DNA from: Nesterenkonia muleiensis | GTDB taxonomy: Bacteria; Actinomycetota; Actinomycetes; Actinomycetales; Micrococcaceae | Assembly (NCBI RefSeq): GCF_003600155.1 | Contig: NZ_QWLD01000040.1 | Location: 186,001 to 250,000, forward strand | Length of the DNA: 64,000 nucleotides | Direction of reading: 5' to 3' | Shown: piece by piece, positions 1-8,731 of the stretch | Numbering within the stretch: position 1 is the stretch's first letter | Layout: every line of letters starts with the position of its first letter | Translations under genes and position numbers: made by a program | The notes under the pieces: model-generated | Database searches by the model: none | Seen by the model: only the letters and a program-made list of their open reading frames with translations | Told to the model about the DNA's origin: nothing

Positions 1-752
1 GCAAGATCGCCATGGGCAAACTCTCTCAGGCCGTAGCCCACGGCGCAGAGCTGATCCAGATCGACGGGAACTTCGACGGCTGCCTGGAGGTCGCGCGCAA
101 GCTCGCCGAGAACTACCCGGTGTTCTTAGTCAACTCGGTCAACCCCGCCCGGATCGAAGGCCAGAAGACTGCTGCCTTCGAAGTGGTCGACACACTCGGG
201 GACGCCCCGGACTATCACCTGCTGCCGGTGGGCAATGCCGGCAACATCACCGCTTACTGGAAGGGCTACCAGGAGTACTATGACGACACGCTCAGCACCT
301 CGCTGCCGGTGATGTGGGGCTTCCAGGCCGCAGGCGCTGCCCCGATCGTGGCCGGGCATCCGATCACCGAGCCCGAGACGGTGGCCACCGCCATCCGCAT
401 CGGCAACCCGGCCTCCTGGGAGTACGCCGAGGCCGCACGGGACGAGTCCGGAGGCGTGATCGAGGCGGTCACCGATGAACAGATCCTCGCCGCCCACCGG
501 TGGCTCTCTGCCCGGGAGGGGATCTTCGTGGAGCCAGCCTCCGCCGCAGGGGTCGCCGGGCTGCTCAAGAACCATGCGGCAGGGCAGGTGCCCACCGGAA
601 AGCGGTGGGTCATCACGGTCACCGGACACGGGCTGAAAGACCCCGACTGGGCCATCAACAACCCCGAGCTGAAGAACGCGGAGGGAGACCAGGCAGCACC
701 CACCCAGGTGCCGCAGGACGTAGAGACCGTCGCCCGCACACTGGGACTCTGA
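1..752 (+). CDS. thrC: Threonine synthase, C-terminal part (5' end outside window)
   Basis: This PLP enzyme converts O-phosphohomoserine to threonine, the last step of threonine synthesis. The reading frame is already open at the window edge (codons from base 3), so the start lies upstream and there is no true start here; the ATG at 12 is internal. The visible part begins with [16 protein letters not shown], typical of the threonine synthase core, and continues through [14 protein letters not shown], the phosphate-binding Gly/Asn region of fold-type II PLP enzymes, and [11 protein letters not shown] near the C-terminus. The PLP-binding lysine lies upstream of the window. thrB follows 20 bp later on the same strand, the usual actinobacterial thr order. 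Confidence 0.93.
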   Translation, partial: KIAMGKLSQAVAHGAELIQIDGNFDGCLEVARKLAENYPVFLVNSVNPARIEGQKTAAFEVVDTLGDAPDYHLLPVGNAGNITAYWKGYQEYYDDTLSTSLPVMWGFQAAGAAPIVAGHPITEPETVATAIRIGNPASWEYAEAARDESGGVIEAVTDEQILAAHRWLSAREGIFVEPASAAGVAGLLKNHAAGQVPTGKRWVITVTGHGLKDPDWAINNPELKNAEGDQAAPTQVPQDVETVARTLGL

Positions 753-772
753 ACAACCGCATGGGAGCACAT

Positions 773-1810
773 GTGAGCACGCAACAGGCAGGGCACCTCG
801 GTCAGGGACTAGCACCCGGTGCCGCGGCCGGGGCTCCGAGCGAACAGCTGCGTGAACCGTTGAGCCGCGAGACCCGTTTCCAGCTGAGCGTACCGGCGAC
901 CAGCGCCAATCTCGGTCCCGGCTACGACAGCCTGGGGCTGGCCCTGGAATGGCGCGACCAGGTCCAGGTGATCGCACGGCCCCGCCGGAATCCAGCAGAT
1001 GCAGATGTCGACGTCGTCGTCATCGGTGAGGGGGCGGCCGAGCTGCCCAGCGATGCCTCCCACCTGGTCATCGCCGCCGTGGAGCGGATTCTGGCGGCGA
1101 AAGGATACCTGCTGCCCGACTTGGAGGTCCGTGCCGAGAACACCATCCCGCATTCGCGGGGTCTGGGCTCCTCAGCGGCAGCGATCGCCACGGCGGTGAT
1201 GACCGCCGACCAGTTGATCCCCGGGGGGCTGACCGAGGATGAGCAGCTGCAGATCGGCTCGCGCATCGAGGGCCACCCGGACAACTATGTGCCGGCGCTG
1301 CGCGGAGGAGTGGCGGTGTCGTGGACGACCGGCGACACCTCCGAGCCGGTGTTCAAGACCGCCCCGCTGGCGGTGCACCCGGAGCTGACCTGCGTGCTTG
1401 CTGTGCCGACGTATCAGCAGTCGACCCAGATCGCCCGGGACCTGCTGCCCGGCCGCGTCTCCCACGAACACGCTGCCAAGAACAGCTCGCGGGCCGCGCT
1501 GCTTGTGCATGCCATCACCGCAGAGCCGGCTCTGCTGCTGGACGCCACCGAGGACTACCTGCACCAGCAGTACCGACGGCAGGCTTTTCCGCTGTCTCTG
1601 GCACTGGTGGAGGCGCTGCGTGATCAGGGCTTGGCCGCGGTGATCTCCGGAGCCGGCCCTGCGGTGCTGGTGCTCACTCTGGCCGACCAGGCTGAGACAG
1701 CCGTGTCAGCGATCCGCTCATTCTGTGCTGAACACCCCGGCGACGACACTTTCGTGCCGCGGAATCTGCCAATAGCCCGCTCAGGTGCTACAGTAGAACC
1801 ACTGCGGTGA
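773..1810 (+). CDS. thrB: Homoserine kinase
   Basis: This GHMP-family kinase phosphorylates homoserine for ThrC, encoded just upstream. The N-terminus carries VPATSANLGPGYDSLGLAL, and the GHMP phosphate loop PHSRGLGSSAAAIAT lies near residues 125-138. A late glycine-rich stretch, VISGAGPAVLVL, matches the family's third motif. I chose the GTG at 773 because GGGAG stands 5 bases upstream; an in-frame ATG at 761 has no ribosome site, and the first ~40 residues before the GHMP core are variable. The length of 345 aa is slightly longer than the usual ~310. Its last codons overlap a probable rho promoter. Confidence 0.92.
   Translation: MSTQQAGHLGQGLAPGAAAGAPSEQLREPLSRETRFQLSVPATSANLGPGYDSLGLALEWRDQVQVIARPRRNPADADVDVVVIGEGAAELPSDASHLVIAAVERILAAKGYLLPDLEVRAENTIPHSRGLGSSAAAIATAVMTADQLIPGGLTEDEQLQIGSRIEGHPDNYVPALRGGVAVSWTTGDTSEPVFKTAPLAVHPELTCVLAVPTYQQSTQIARDLLPGRVSHEHAAKNSSRAALLVHAITAEPALLLDATEDYLHQQYRRQAFPLSLALVEALRDQGLAAVISGAGPAVLVLTLADQAETAVSAIRSFCAEHPGDDTFVPRNLPIARSGATVEPLR
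1766..1794 (+). promoter_or_regulatory. Probable sigma-70 promoter for rho, inside the end of thrB
   Basis: CTGCCA (1766-1771) and TACAGT (1789-1794) are separated by 17 bases, and a TG precedes the -10 box as in extended -10 promoters. Transcription would start near 1801 and give rho a leader of about 214 nt. This is inferred from sequence only. Confidence 0.5.
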
Positions 1811-2014
1811 TCACTAGTTATCATCGAGTAGCTTTTGCGCAGATCGCGCTCTCCAATCCGGGCTGAAGAGACCTGCACATCCTGATGTGCGTGGCCCGTG
1901 TGCGTACTTGAGTGTACTGAGGGGATTTTTCCAACGCATTGACGCAAAAGCCTGACATGGAAACCGTTGGCCGCATCTGAACGCGGCCTGCCCGACGAGG
2001 GAGAAGGAACCTTC
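1801..2014 (+). promoter_or_regulatory. Long folded 5' leader of rho
   Basis: A 9-bp perfect long-range inverted repeat, GCTTTTGCG (1831-1839) with CGCAAAAGC (1943-1951), encloses a nested hairpin. That hairpin is CGGGC/GCCCG (1859-1863 with 1894-1898), topped by GCACAT-CCTG-ATGTGC (1875-1890). A short GTAC dyad (1904-1917) is followed by GGGG and a T5 run at 1926-1930. No conserved protein reading frame is visible. The design resembles an attenuator or binding-site leader. rho is autoregulated through its leader in several bacteria, but I do not know this structure as a named RNA family. The rho ribosome site GAGAAGGA (2001-2008) closes the region. Confidence 0.5.
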
Positions 2015-3889
2015 GTGACAGAAACCTCCACTGAAGCCCCTGAGGCTCAGGACGTGAAGAACAACGTTGACAGCAATGGCGGCGGCCTCGCCGGATTGAA
2101 ACTGGCGCAGCTGAAGGCATTGGCCTCCCAGCTCGGGATCGCAGGGTCATCCCGGATGCGCAAGTCCGATCTGGTCGAGGCGATCTCCGCCCACCAGCGC
2201 GGCGGCGCAGTGGCCGACCGCAGCAAGAAGACTGAGCAGAAGCCAGACAAGCAGCGCAGCTCCGCCCCGAAGAACGCCGCGTCTGAGACCGCCGAGGCCC
2301 CTGCCGAGCAGGAGACCGAGAAAAAGGCGGGCAAGAACGGCCGTTCCCAGAAGGCCCCCGAGCAGTCAGACGACTCCAAGGGCCAGTCCAAGGGCAATAA
2401 CCGTCACCGCCGCAGCCGGGGTGAGCAGGCCAAGGGCGAAGGCGGTGAACAAAACCAGCCCGCCAAGTCCGAGAACGCCCCCTCCGAGAAGCAGGACCAG
2501 CCTCAGCAGGATAAGCGCCAGGCCCAGGACAAATCGGATCAGCGTCAGGAGAAGAACAAGCGTCAGGACGACGGGCGGGACAGCCAGGATCAGCGCCACG
2601 ACCAGGGCTCCCAGAACCGTGACGGCACTGACGACGATCGCAATGACCGGCGCAACCGCCGCCGTCAGCGCAACGACCGCAACCGGCGGGGCCGCGACCG
2701 TCAGCGCGGGCCTGAGTACGACGAGGAACAGGTCACTGATGAGGACCAGCTGATCCCGATTGCCGGTATCATCGACGTGCTGGACAATTACGCCTTTGTG
2801 CGGACCTCCGGCTACCTGCCGGGTCAGAACGACGTCTACGTCTCCCTTCAGCAGGTCAAGAAGAACAACCTGCGCAAGGGTGATGTGGTCACCGGCTTCA
2901 TCAAGGCCCCCCACGAGAACCAGAAGCCGAACAAACGTCAGAAGTTCGCCGCACTGGTCAAGGTGGAGAAAGTCAACGGCCGCCCGGTCGAAGCCAACAC
3001 CGAGCGTGTGGACTTCAACAAGCTGACTCCGCTCTATCCGCAGGACCGCCTGCGGCTGGAGGGCGATCCGAAGAACCTCGGTCCGCGTGTCATCGACCTG
3101 GTGGCGCCCATCGGCAAGGGTCAGCGCGGTCTCATCGTCTCCCCGCCCAAGGCCGGTAAGACGATGATCCTGCAGTCCCTGGCCAGCGCGATCAAGACCA
3201 ACAACCCCGAGGTGCACCTGATGATGGTGCTGGTCGACGAGCGGCCTGAAGAGGTCACCGATATGCAGCGCACCGTCGACGGTGAGGTCATCGCCTCCAC
3301 CTTCGACCGTCCGGCCGATGATCACACCACGGTCGCCGAACTGGCTATCGAGCGCGCCAAGCGCCTGGTGGAGCTGGGCAAGGATGTGGTGGTTCTGCTG
3401 GACTCGATGACTCGCCTGGGCCGGGCCTACAACACCGCGGCTCCGGCCTCGGGCCGTATCCTCTCCGGCGGTGTGGACGCCAATGCGCTCTACCCGCCCA
3501 AGCGGTTCTTCGGTGCGGCCCGCAATATCGAGCACGGCGGCTCGCTGACCATCCTGGCCACCGCACTGGTGGAGACCGGCTCCAAGATGGACGAGGTCAT
3601 CTTCGAGGAGTTCAAGGGCACCGGCAATATGGAGCTCCGGCTCTCCCGCCGGCTGGCTGACAAGCGCATCTTCCCGGCGATCAGCGTCTCCGAGTCCTCC
3701 ACCCGCCGTGAGGAGAACCTGCTCTCCCCCCAGGAGGTTCAGATCATGTGGAAACTGCGCCGGGTGCTCTCCGGTCTGGAGCAGGAGCAGGGCTTGGACC
3801 TGCTGCTGAAGAAGATCAAGGAGACCAGCTCCAACGCAGAGTTCCTGCTGCTGACCCAGAAGACCACCCTGGGCGGCAACGGCGACTAG
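2015..3889 (+). CDS. rho: Transcription termination factor Rho with long disordered N-terminal insertion
   Basis: Hexameric RNA-dependent ATPase that ends transcription. Order of parts: a SAP-like N-terminal helical region (about residues 24-62, [13 protein letters not shown]), a low-complexity insertion (about 65-240) first Lys/Glu/Gln-rich and then Arg/Asp/Asn-rich, the OB-fold RNA site (from [18 protein letters not shown], ~243), Walker A PPKAGKT (~377), Walker [11 protein letters not shown] (~456) and the conserved tail. At 624 aa it is much longer than E. coli Rho (419), and the insertion explains the excess, as in other actinobacteria. I chose the GTG at 2015 because GAGAAGGA lies 6 bases upstream; the TTG at 1967 has no ribosome site and lies in the leader. 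Confidence 0.96.
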   Translation: MTETSTEAPEAQDVKNNVDSNGGGLAGLKLAQLKALASQLGIAGSSRMRKSDLVEAISAHQRGGAVADRSKKTEQKPDKQRSSAPKNAASETAEAPAEQETEKKAGKNGRSQKAPEQSDDSKGQSKGNNRHRRSRGEQAKGEGGEQNQPAKSENAPSEKQDQPQQDKRQAQDKSDQRQEKNKRQDDGRDSQDQRHDQGSQNRDGTDDDRNDRRNRRRQRNDRNRRGRDRQRGPEYDEEQVTDEDQLIPIAGIIDVLDNYAFVRTSGYLPGQNDVYVSLQQVKKNNLRKGDVVTGFIKAPHENQKPNKRQKFAALVKVEKVNGRPVEANTERVDFNKLTPLYPQDRLRLEGDPKNLGPRVIDLVAPIGKGQRGLIVSPPKAGKTMILQSLASAIKTNNPEVHLMMVLVDERPEEVTDMQRTVDGEVIASTFDRPADDHTTVAELAIERAKRLVELGKDVVVLLDSMTRLGRAYNTAAPASGRILSGGVDANALYPPKRFFGAARNIEHGGSLTILATALVETGSKMDEVIFEEFKGTGNMELRLSRRLADKRIFPAISVSESSTRREENLLSPQEVQIMWKLRRVLSGLEQEQGLDLLLKKIKETSSNAEFLLLTQKTTLGGNGD

Positions 3890-3900
3890 CAGCCTCACAC

Positions 3901-3934
3901 GAACCCGGGTCGAGCCAGTTCTCGGCCCGGGTTC
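3901..3934 (+). terminator. Hairpin terminator after rho
   Basis: GAACCCGGG (3901-3909) pairs with CCCGGGTTC (3926-3934), extended inward by CGAG/CTCG around a 6-base loop. The stem begins 11 bp after the rho stop codon. There is no T-run, as is common for actinobacterial hairpin terminators. Confidence 0.65.
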
Positions 3935-3965
3935 TGCTGTATCCTGCCCCCACATTCACCGTCGA

Positions 3966-4026
3966 GTGGCCGATTCTGCCGCTAATTCCCCTCGAAACAG
4001 AGTGAAATAACGTCGCAATCGGCCAC
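3966..4026 (+). promoter_or_regulatory. 10-bp inverted repeat in the prfA leader
   Basis: GTGGCCGATT (3966-3975) is repeated perfectly as AATCGGCCAC (4017-4026), with 41 bases between. It lies directly upstream of the prfA ribosome site. It could be the closing stem of a leader RNA or an operator pair; nothing else identifies it. Confidence 0.35.
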
Positions 4027-4056
4027 TGAAGCCTGGGAGGACAAAGGAACTACCTC

Positions 4057-5157
4057 ATGAGCACTGAGATCAACCCCCGCATGTTCGACTCTGTGGGTAC
4101 GCTGCTGGCTGAGCATCAGGACCTGCAGGCCAGGCTCGCGGAGCCGGAGACCCATGCTGACCAGGCCCTGGCCCGCAAGCTGGGCCGCCGCTACGCCCAG
4201 CTCAACGGAGTCGTGGAGGCCCACAGCCGGTGGACACAGTTGCAGGACGACCTGGAGACAGCCCAAGAGCTCGCTGATGACGACGACGACTTCGCCGCAG
4301 AGGTGCCCCGGCTCCAGGAGGAGCTGGAGGAGGCTTCTGAGCGGCTGCTGCGGATGCTCATTCCCCGTGACGAGAACGATGCCCGCAACGCGATCTTAGA
4401 GATCAAGGGCGGTGCCGGCGGTGATGAGGCCGCACTCTTCGCCGGTGACCTGCTGCGGATGTACACCCGCTTTGCGGAGTCCAAGGGGTGGAAGACCGAG
4501 CTCATCTCCTCCACCCCCTCCGATCTCGGCGGCTACAAGGACGTCCAGGTCGCGGTGAAAGCCAATACCAACGATCCGGCCGAAGGCGTCTACGCCCATC
4601 TGAAGTTCGAAGGCGGTGTCCACCGGGTCCAGCGCGTACCGGAGACTGAGTCCCAGGGCCGGATTCATACCTCTGCGGCAGGCGTACTGGTGCTGCCGGA
4701 GGTCGATGAGCCCGAGGAGATCGAGGTCAGTCAGAATGACCTCAAGATTGATGTCTACCGCTCCTCCGGACCGGGCGGGCAGAGTGTGAACACCACCGAC
4801 TCCGCAGTGCGCATCACCCACTTGCCCACTGGCATCGTGGTGGCCATGCAGAACGAGAAGTCCCAGCTGCAGAACAAGGAGGCGGCCATGCGGGTGCTGC
4901 GCTCCCGGCTGCTGGCCCACCAGCAGGAGCAGCTGGACGCCGAATCCGCTGCAGTCCGCAAGTCCCAGGTGCGGACCATGGACCGCTCCGAGCGGATCCG
5001 CACCTACAACTTCCCCGAGAACCGGATCGCCGATCACCGGACCGGGTATAAGGCATACAACCTGGATGCGGTGATCAACGGCGACCTCGAGGCGGTCATC
5101 GCCTCCTGCATCCAGATGGACGAGCAGGAGCGGCTGGCCGCACTGTCTGAGGGCTGA
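4057..5157 (+). CDS. prfA: Peptide chain release factor 1
   Basis: RF1 reads UAA and UAG stop codons and triggers peptide release. The GGQ motif ([16 protein letters not shown], ~residue 240) that enters the peptidyl-transferase centre is intact. The stop-codon reading loop is [13 protein letters not shown] (~residue 194), so the RF1-type PxT tripeptide is PET here. Length (366 aa) is standard. AAAGGA lies 11 bases before the ATG. prmC, encoding the methylase that modifies the GGQ glutamine, follows 28 bp later, which supports both calls. Confidence 0.97.
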   Translation: MSTEINPRMFDSVGTLLAEHQDLQARLAEPETHADQALARKLGRRYAQLNGVVEAHSRWTQLQDDLETAQELADDDDDFAAEVPRLQEELEEASERLLRMLIPRDENDARNAILEIKGGAGGDEAALFAGDLLRMYTRFAESKGWKTELISSTPSDLGGYKDVQVAVKANTNDPAEGVYAHLKFEGGVHRVQRVPETESQGRIHTSAAGVLVLPEVDEPEEIEVSQNDLKIDVYRSSGPGGQSVNTTDSAVRITHLPTGIVVAMQNEKSQLQNKEAAMRVLRSRLLAHQQEQLDAESAAVRKSQVRTMDRSERIRTYNFPENRIADHRTGYKAYNLDAVINGDLEAVIASCIQMDEQERLAALSEG

Positions 5158-5185
5158 CGACGCGGCGTGGGAGGTGAGTGAGTCA

Positions 5186-6205
5186 GTGGAGATCTCAGTG
5201 ATGATTCGTCAAGCCGCCGCACGCCTTGCCCAGGCGGGAGTTCCCAGCCCCCTGGTGGACGCTGAGCTGCTGGCCGGGCATGTGCTGGGCCTCAGCAGGG
5301 GAGAGGTCCAGGCCAAGGCGGTCTCCGGGGCCAGCCTGGAGGAGACTGACGTGGAACGGTTCCTGGCGCTGCAGCAGGAACGCGCCCGCAGGGTACCGCT
5401 GCAGCATCTGACCGGCCGTGCGCCCTTCCGGACACTTGACTTACGGGTGGGACCCGGGGCCTTCATCCCTCGTCCGGAGACTGAGACCCTCGTGGAGCTG
5501 GTGCTGGAACAGCTGCACCGGCTCGATGGCCTGGGGCAGAACAGTGCCCGGGTGGTGGACCTCGGCACCGGCTCGGGCGCGATCGCCGCCTCGATCGCCG
5601 CTGAGTTTCCCGCTGTGGAGATCCATGCGGTGGAGGTCTCTGGGGAGGCGGCAGCCTGGGCCGAGATGAATTTTGACACCTTGCCTCCGGGCTCGGCCAC
5701 CGTGACGCTGCACCACTGTGATCTCCGCGATTTTCCTGATCTCATGGATCCAGAGGTGAGATTCGACGTCGTCGTCTCCAACCCGCCGTATATTCCCCCC
5801 GATATGGTGCCCCAGGAACAGGAGGTGCGTGAACATGACCCCGAGATCGCGCTCTACGGCGGGGGAGCCGACGGCTTGGACCTGCCCCGGGCGGTGATCG
5901 GTACTGCCAAGCAGATACTGGTGGGCGGCGGCTGGCTCATCCTGGAGCACGCAGAGGTTCAGGCGGTGGCGCTGGCTGAGATCTGCCGAGCCGACCCGGA
6001 TCTGGAAGACGTTCAGTCCCACCTGGACCTCACTGGCCGTCCCCGGGCCACTTCGGCGGTGTTCGCGGCTGGCCCCGCATTCCGTGCTGGGGCGGGACTT
6101 CGTCAGAGTGATGCGGCCAGTGCCGAGCCGGAAGGCACGGGTTTCCTTGGTGCGGCAGGACTGGGGCAGGGCGCGGATGTGGGCGGACCGGCGGCACCAG
6201 CGTGA
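5186..6205 (+). CDS. prmC: Release factor glutamine methyltransferase, with extra C-terminal tail
   Basis: PrmC (HemK) methylates the GGQ glutamine of RF1 and RF2 using SAM. The SAM motif VVDLGTGSGAIAASIA (~residues 122-137) and the catalytic NPPY (VVSNPPYIPP, ~202) are present. The recognisable domain ends around RPRATSAV, but the frame continues for about 45 further Ala/Gly-rich residues that look unrelated to the family and run up to the next gene. I prefer the GTG at 5186, 11 bases after GGGAGG; the GTG at 5174 overlaps that ribosome site, and the ATG at 5201 is another option. It forms a unit with prfA. Confidence 0.9.
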   Translation: MEISVMIRQAAARLAQAGVPSPLVDAELLAGHVLGLSRGEVQAKAVSGASLEETDVERFLALQQERARRVPLQHLTGRAPFRTLDLRVGPGAFIPRPETETLVELVLEQLHRLDGLGQNSARVVDLGTGSGAIAASIAAEFPAVEIHAVEVSGEAAAWAEMNFDTLPPGSATVTLHHCDLRDFPDLMDPEVRFDVVVSNPPYIPPDMVPQEQEVREHDPEIALYGGGADGLDLPRAVIGTAKQILVGGGWLILEHAEVQAVALAEICRADPDLEDVQSHLDLTGRPRATSAVFAAGPAFRAGAGLRQSDAASAEPEGTGFLGAAGLGQGADVGGPAAPA

Positions 6206-6218
6206 AAGAATACAGCCC

Positions 6219-6923
6219 GTGAGTGAGACCTTTGCCATGACCCAGCCGCAGCAGCGTGAGCCGGGCATCGAATCCGCACGCCAGGCCATCGGCCGGGGTG
6301 AACCGGTCGTGCTGCCCACAGACACGGTCTACGGGATCGGCGTCGATGCCTTCAACCCCCAGGCGGTGGCCGTGCTGCTGGCCGCCAAGGGCCGGAACCG
6401 AACCATGCCCCCTCCGGTGCTCATCGCACGGGCGGAGGTGATGGAGGCCCTGGCCGCAGACATCCCCGAGACTGCCCGGGCGCTGGCTGAGACCTTCTGG
6501 CCCGGGGGACTGACCCTGATCCTGCGCGCCCAGCCATCCCTGGCCTGGGACCTGGGGGAGACCAGGGGCACCGTGGCGCTGCGGATGCCCGCCGATGAGA
6601 CTGCCCTGGAACTGCTGGGCGCCGTCGGGCCCATGGCGGTCTCCAGCGCCAACCGCACTGGGCTGGCCGCGGCCACCACTGCCGCTGCCGCCCAAGAGAT
6701 GCTCGCCGAGTCAGTGGCCGTCTACCTCGATGACGGTGAACGCGCCCGGCAGCGGGCCTCCACCATCGTCGACTGCACCCGGGAGAATCCTGTGGTGGTG
6801 CGCGACGGTGCCATCCCCCTGCATGAGCTGCAGGCCGTGGTACCGGAGGTTCTGGGCCCCGGCGACGAGGAGAGTGCCTCTGCTGGGGATGATTCCGACC
6901 AGGGGGCGGCACCCCGCGGATGA
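6219..6923 (+). CDS. L-threonylcarbamoyladenylate synthase (TsaC/YwlC/Sua5 family)
   Basis: This enzyme makes threonylcarbamoyl-AMP from threonine, bicarbonate and ATP for the t6A37 modification of ANN-decoding tRNAs. The YrdC fold is clear: VVLPTDTVYGIGVDAF near the N-terminus, then a K-x-R-like KGRNRTMPPPVLI, and GPMAVSSANRTG, the S-x-N motif. The protein is the short (234 aa) form without the Sua5 C-terminal domain. The GTG at 6219 is used; the ATG at 6237, with GAGTGAGA upstream, is equally possible. The stop overlaps the start of the next gene by 4 bases (ATGA), so the two are translationally coupled. Confidence 0.9.
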   Translation: MSETFAMTQPQQREPGIESARQAIGRGEPVVLPTDTVYGIGVDAFNPQAVAVLLAAKGRNRTMPPPVLIARAEVMEALAADIPETARALAETFWPGGLTLILRAQPSLAWDLGETRGTVALRMPADETALELLGAVGPMAVSSANRTGLAAATTAAAAQEMLAESVAVYLDDGERARQRASTIVDCTRENPVVVRDGAIPLHELQAVVPEVLGPGDEESASAGDDSDQGAAPRG

Positions 6924-8146
6924 TCTATTTTCTGCTTGTGCTGACCGTCTCGGCAGTAGTCACCTATGCACTGACACCGCCGGTGCGCAAGCTCTCTCTG
7001 CGGTTGGGAATCTACACCGGGATCCGTTCCCGGGACATCCACACCGAGGTCAAACCCCGTTGGGGCGGAGTGGCTATCTATGTCGGAATGCTCGCCGGGA
7101 TCGCCGTCTCCGCGCTGATTCCGCTGTTCTCCGGAATCTTCACCGACCGCACCCAGGTCCTCGGTGTCATCCTGGCTATGACGCTGATCGTGATCACCGG
7201 TATGGCCGACGACGCCTGGGACATTCACTGGTTGCTCAAGCTCATCGCCCAGGTGGGTGCGGGGGTCATCCTGGTGCTCTACGGCATTCAGCTTGAGGTC
7301 ATGCCGGTGGGCTGGCTCGGTGTCGGCGGACCGCTTCTGCAGGGGCTGCTGACGGTGTTCCTGGTGGTGCTGACCATCAGCGCCTTCAACTTCATCGATG
7401 GGCTGGACGGGCTCGCCGCAGGGGTCGCTGCCATCGGCGGCGCCGCGTTCTTCGTGTACAGCTATCTGCTGACGCTGTCCATCCGGGAGTTCGAGCCTTC
7501 GCACCTGGCCACCCTGCTCATGGCGGTGCTGGTCGGCTCCTGCCTGGGCTTCCTGCCGCACAACTTCCACCCCTCCAAGCTCATCATGGGCGACACCGGG
7601 GCCATGCTGCTGGGCTTCGTGATGGCCGTGGGCGCGCTGATCGCCACCAGCTCCCTGGAGCTCCACCAGGAACAGTTCAGGTTCCGTAACATTCCTGCGT
7701 ATATGCCGGTGCTGCTGCCCCTGGCCGTGATGGTCCTGCCGCTGCTTGACCTGGTGCTCGCGGTGATACGGCGCACCTGGCGCGGGCAGAGCCCCTTCTC
7801 ACCTGACCGGGGCCACCTCCACCACAAGCTGCTCGACTCCGGCTACTCCCATCCCCAGGCGGTGCTGCTGCTCTACCTGTGGGCGGCGGTGGTCGCCTTC
7901 GGCTCCGTCTCCTTCAACTTCCTGCCCTGGCAGCTGGTCTCCTCCGTGATGACGGTAACCCTCGGCGCCGCCACTGTGCTCAGCCTGGGGCCGTGGCTGC
8001 GCCGCCGGGCCAGGCGCCAGCGCCGTGTCGCTGCCCGGCGAGCTCTGGATCAGAAGAAAGCCCGGATGAAGCATGAGCGGCACGGAGGCGCTCAAACATC
8101 TGGAAAAGACCAGATACCTGGGACGAAGGAGGAGCGCCCATGGTAG
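6920..8146 (+). CDS. UDP-GlcNAc (or related):undecaprenyl-phosphate sugar-1-phosphate transferase (WecA/TagO family)
   Basis: Integral membrane enzyme of the MraY/WecA family that starts synthesis of wall glycopolymers by loading a sugar-1-phosphate onto undecaprenyl phosphate. Many hydrophobic segments are visible. Key motifs are the metal-binding DD (MADDAWDIHWLLK, ~residue 97), NFIDGLDGLAAG, GDTGAMLLG and the C-terminal His motif SPDRGHLHHKLLDSGYS of the WecA subfamily. A basic cytosolic tail ends the protein. It lies between ywlC (4-bp overlap) and atpI (7-bp overlap), the usual actinobacterial order. The donor sugar cannot be read from sequence. Confidence 0.9.
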   Translation: MIYFLLVLTVSAVVTYALTPPVRKLSLRLGIYTGIRSRDIHTEVKPRWGGVAIYVGMLAGIAVSALIPLFSGIFTDRTQVLGVILAMTLIVITGMADDAWDIHWLLKLIAQVGAGVILVLYGIQLEVMPVGWLGVGGPLLQGLLTVFLVVLTISAFNFIDGLDGLAAGVAAIGGAAFFVYSYLLTLSIREFEPSHLATLLMAVLVGSCLGFLPHNFHPSKLIMGDTGAMLLGFVMAVGALIATSSLELHQEQFRFRNIPAYMPVLLPLAVMVLPLLDLVLAVIRRTWRGQSPFSPDRGHLHHKLLDSGYSHPQAVLLLYLWAAVVAFGSVSFNFLPWQLVSSVMTVTLGAATVLSLGPWLRRRARRQRRVAARRALDQKKARMKHERHGGAQTSGKDQIPGTKEERPW

Positions 8147-8553
8147 GCACCGGATGGCGACGTGTGCTGACCGGGACGACGGCGGCAGGTCTTGTGGCCC
8201 TGGGTCTGGCGTCGGGCGCCGCGGCCGTGCTGCACGGGTGGCAGGCCGCAGCCTCGGCAGCGGCCGGTGGGGGCGTGATCATCGCGTTGTCCTTCGTGAC
8301 CCTGGCGGTGATCGACTGGGCTGACCGGCATATGCCGCATCAGATCCTGATGCTGGCCATTGCAGCATATGCCCTGAAACTCACCGCAGCGGCCATGGTG
8401 TTCGTGTCCGTCCCCGTGCCGGACTGGGTTCGTCCGGGATGGGCAGGCCTGACAGCGCTTGGTGTGCTCATCGTGTGGCAGGTGGCACTGGTGCTCACAT
8501 TCATGAGACTCCGGGTCCCCATCTTCTCCCCGCCTGCGGTCGATGAGTCGTGA
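8140..8553 (+). CDS. AtpI-like small membrane protein of the ATP synthase operon
   Basis: A 137-aa protein with four hydrophobic segments (about residues 9-30, 38-58, 70-92, 104-128). Position, size and topology fit the AtpI-like protein that precedes atpB and is thought to help assemble the c-ring. Sequence conservation in this family is weak, so the call rests mainly on context. AAGGAGGAG stands 6 bases before the ATG, which lies inside the end of the upstream transferase gene (7-bp overlap). Confidence 0.7.
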   Translation: MVGTGWRRVLTGTTAAGLVALGLASGAAAVLHGWQAAASAAAGGGVIIALSFVTLAVIDWADRHMPHQILMLAIAAYALKLTAAAMVFVSVPVPDWVRPGWAGLTALGVLIVWQVALVLTFMRLRVPIFSPPAVDES

Positions 8554-8565
8554 TGCGTAAATTTT

Positions 8566-8581
8566 CTACGACGTGTAGTAG
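8566..8581 (+). promoter_or_regulatory. 16-bp dyad upstream of atpB, possible BlaI/MecI-type operator
   Basis: CTACGACGTGTAGTAG is symmetrical at 12 of 16 positions and contains TAC/GTA half-sites like those bound by BlaI/MecI-family repressors. It begins 13 bp after the atpI stop. A -35-like TTGTCA (8584-8589) lies next to it and an extended -10-like TGGTAGGCT (8625-8633) further down, but they are not properly spaced to each other. M. tuberculosis BlaI is reported, from memory, to bind near its atp operon. The assignment is inference. Confidence 0.35.
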
Positions 8582-8731
8582 TGTTGTCACAGCGCGATAA
8601 CGTGCCCAGGACGGTGCTGAGCTTTGGTAGGCTTGGCGCGGTCGCGGCAGATCATCGCTGCACCGACTTCCCTCGCCCGAAGCCGAGATCACCATGTCTC
8701 GATTATTCGACGACCGATGAGAGGACCAGCG

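Noticed and set aside
2366-3955. Long open frame antisense to rho
   Set aside because: It mirrors the rho codons, is full of Val/Leu/His repeats without a known domain, has no ribosome site, and covers the terminator. It is a high-GC shadow frame.
4739-5157. Loss of the RF1 PxT specificity motif (PET instead of PAT)
   Set aside because: The Pro and Thr that define the motif are kept and the middle residue is variable among RF1 proteins, so this is not a functional change.
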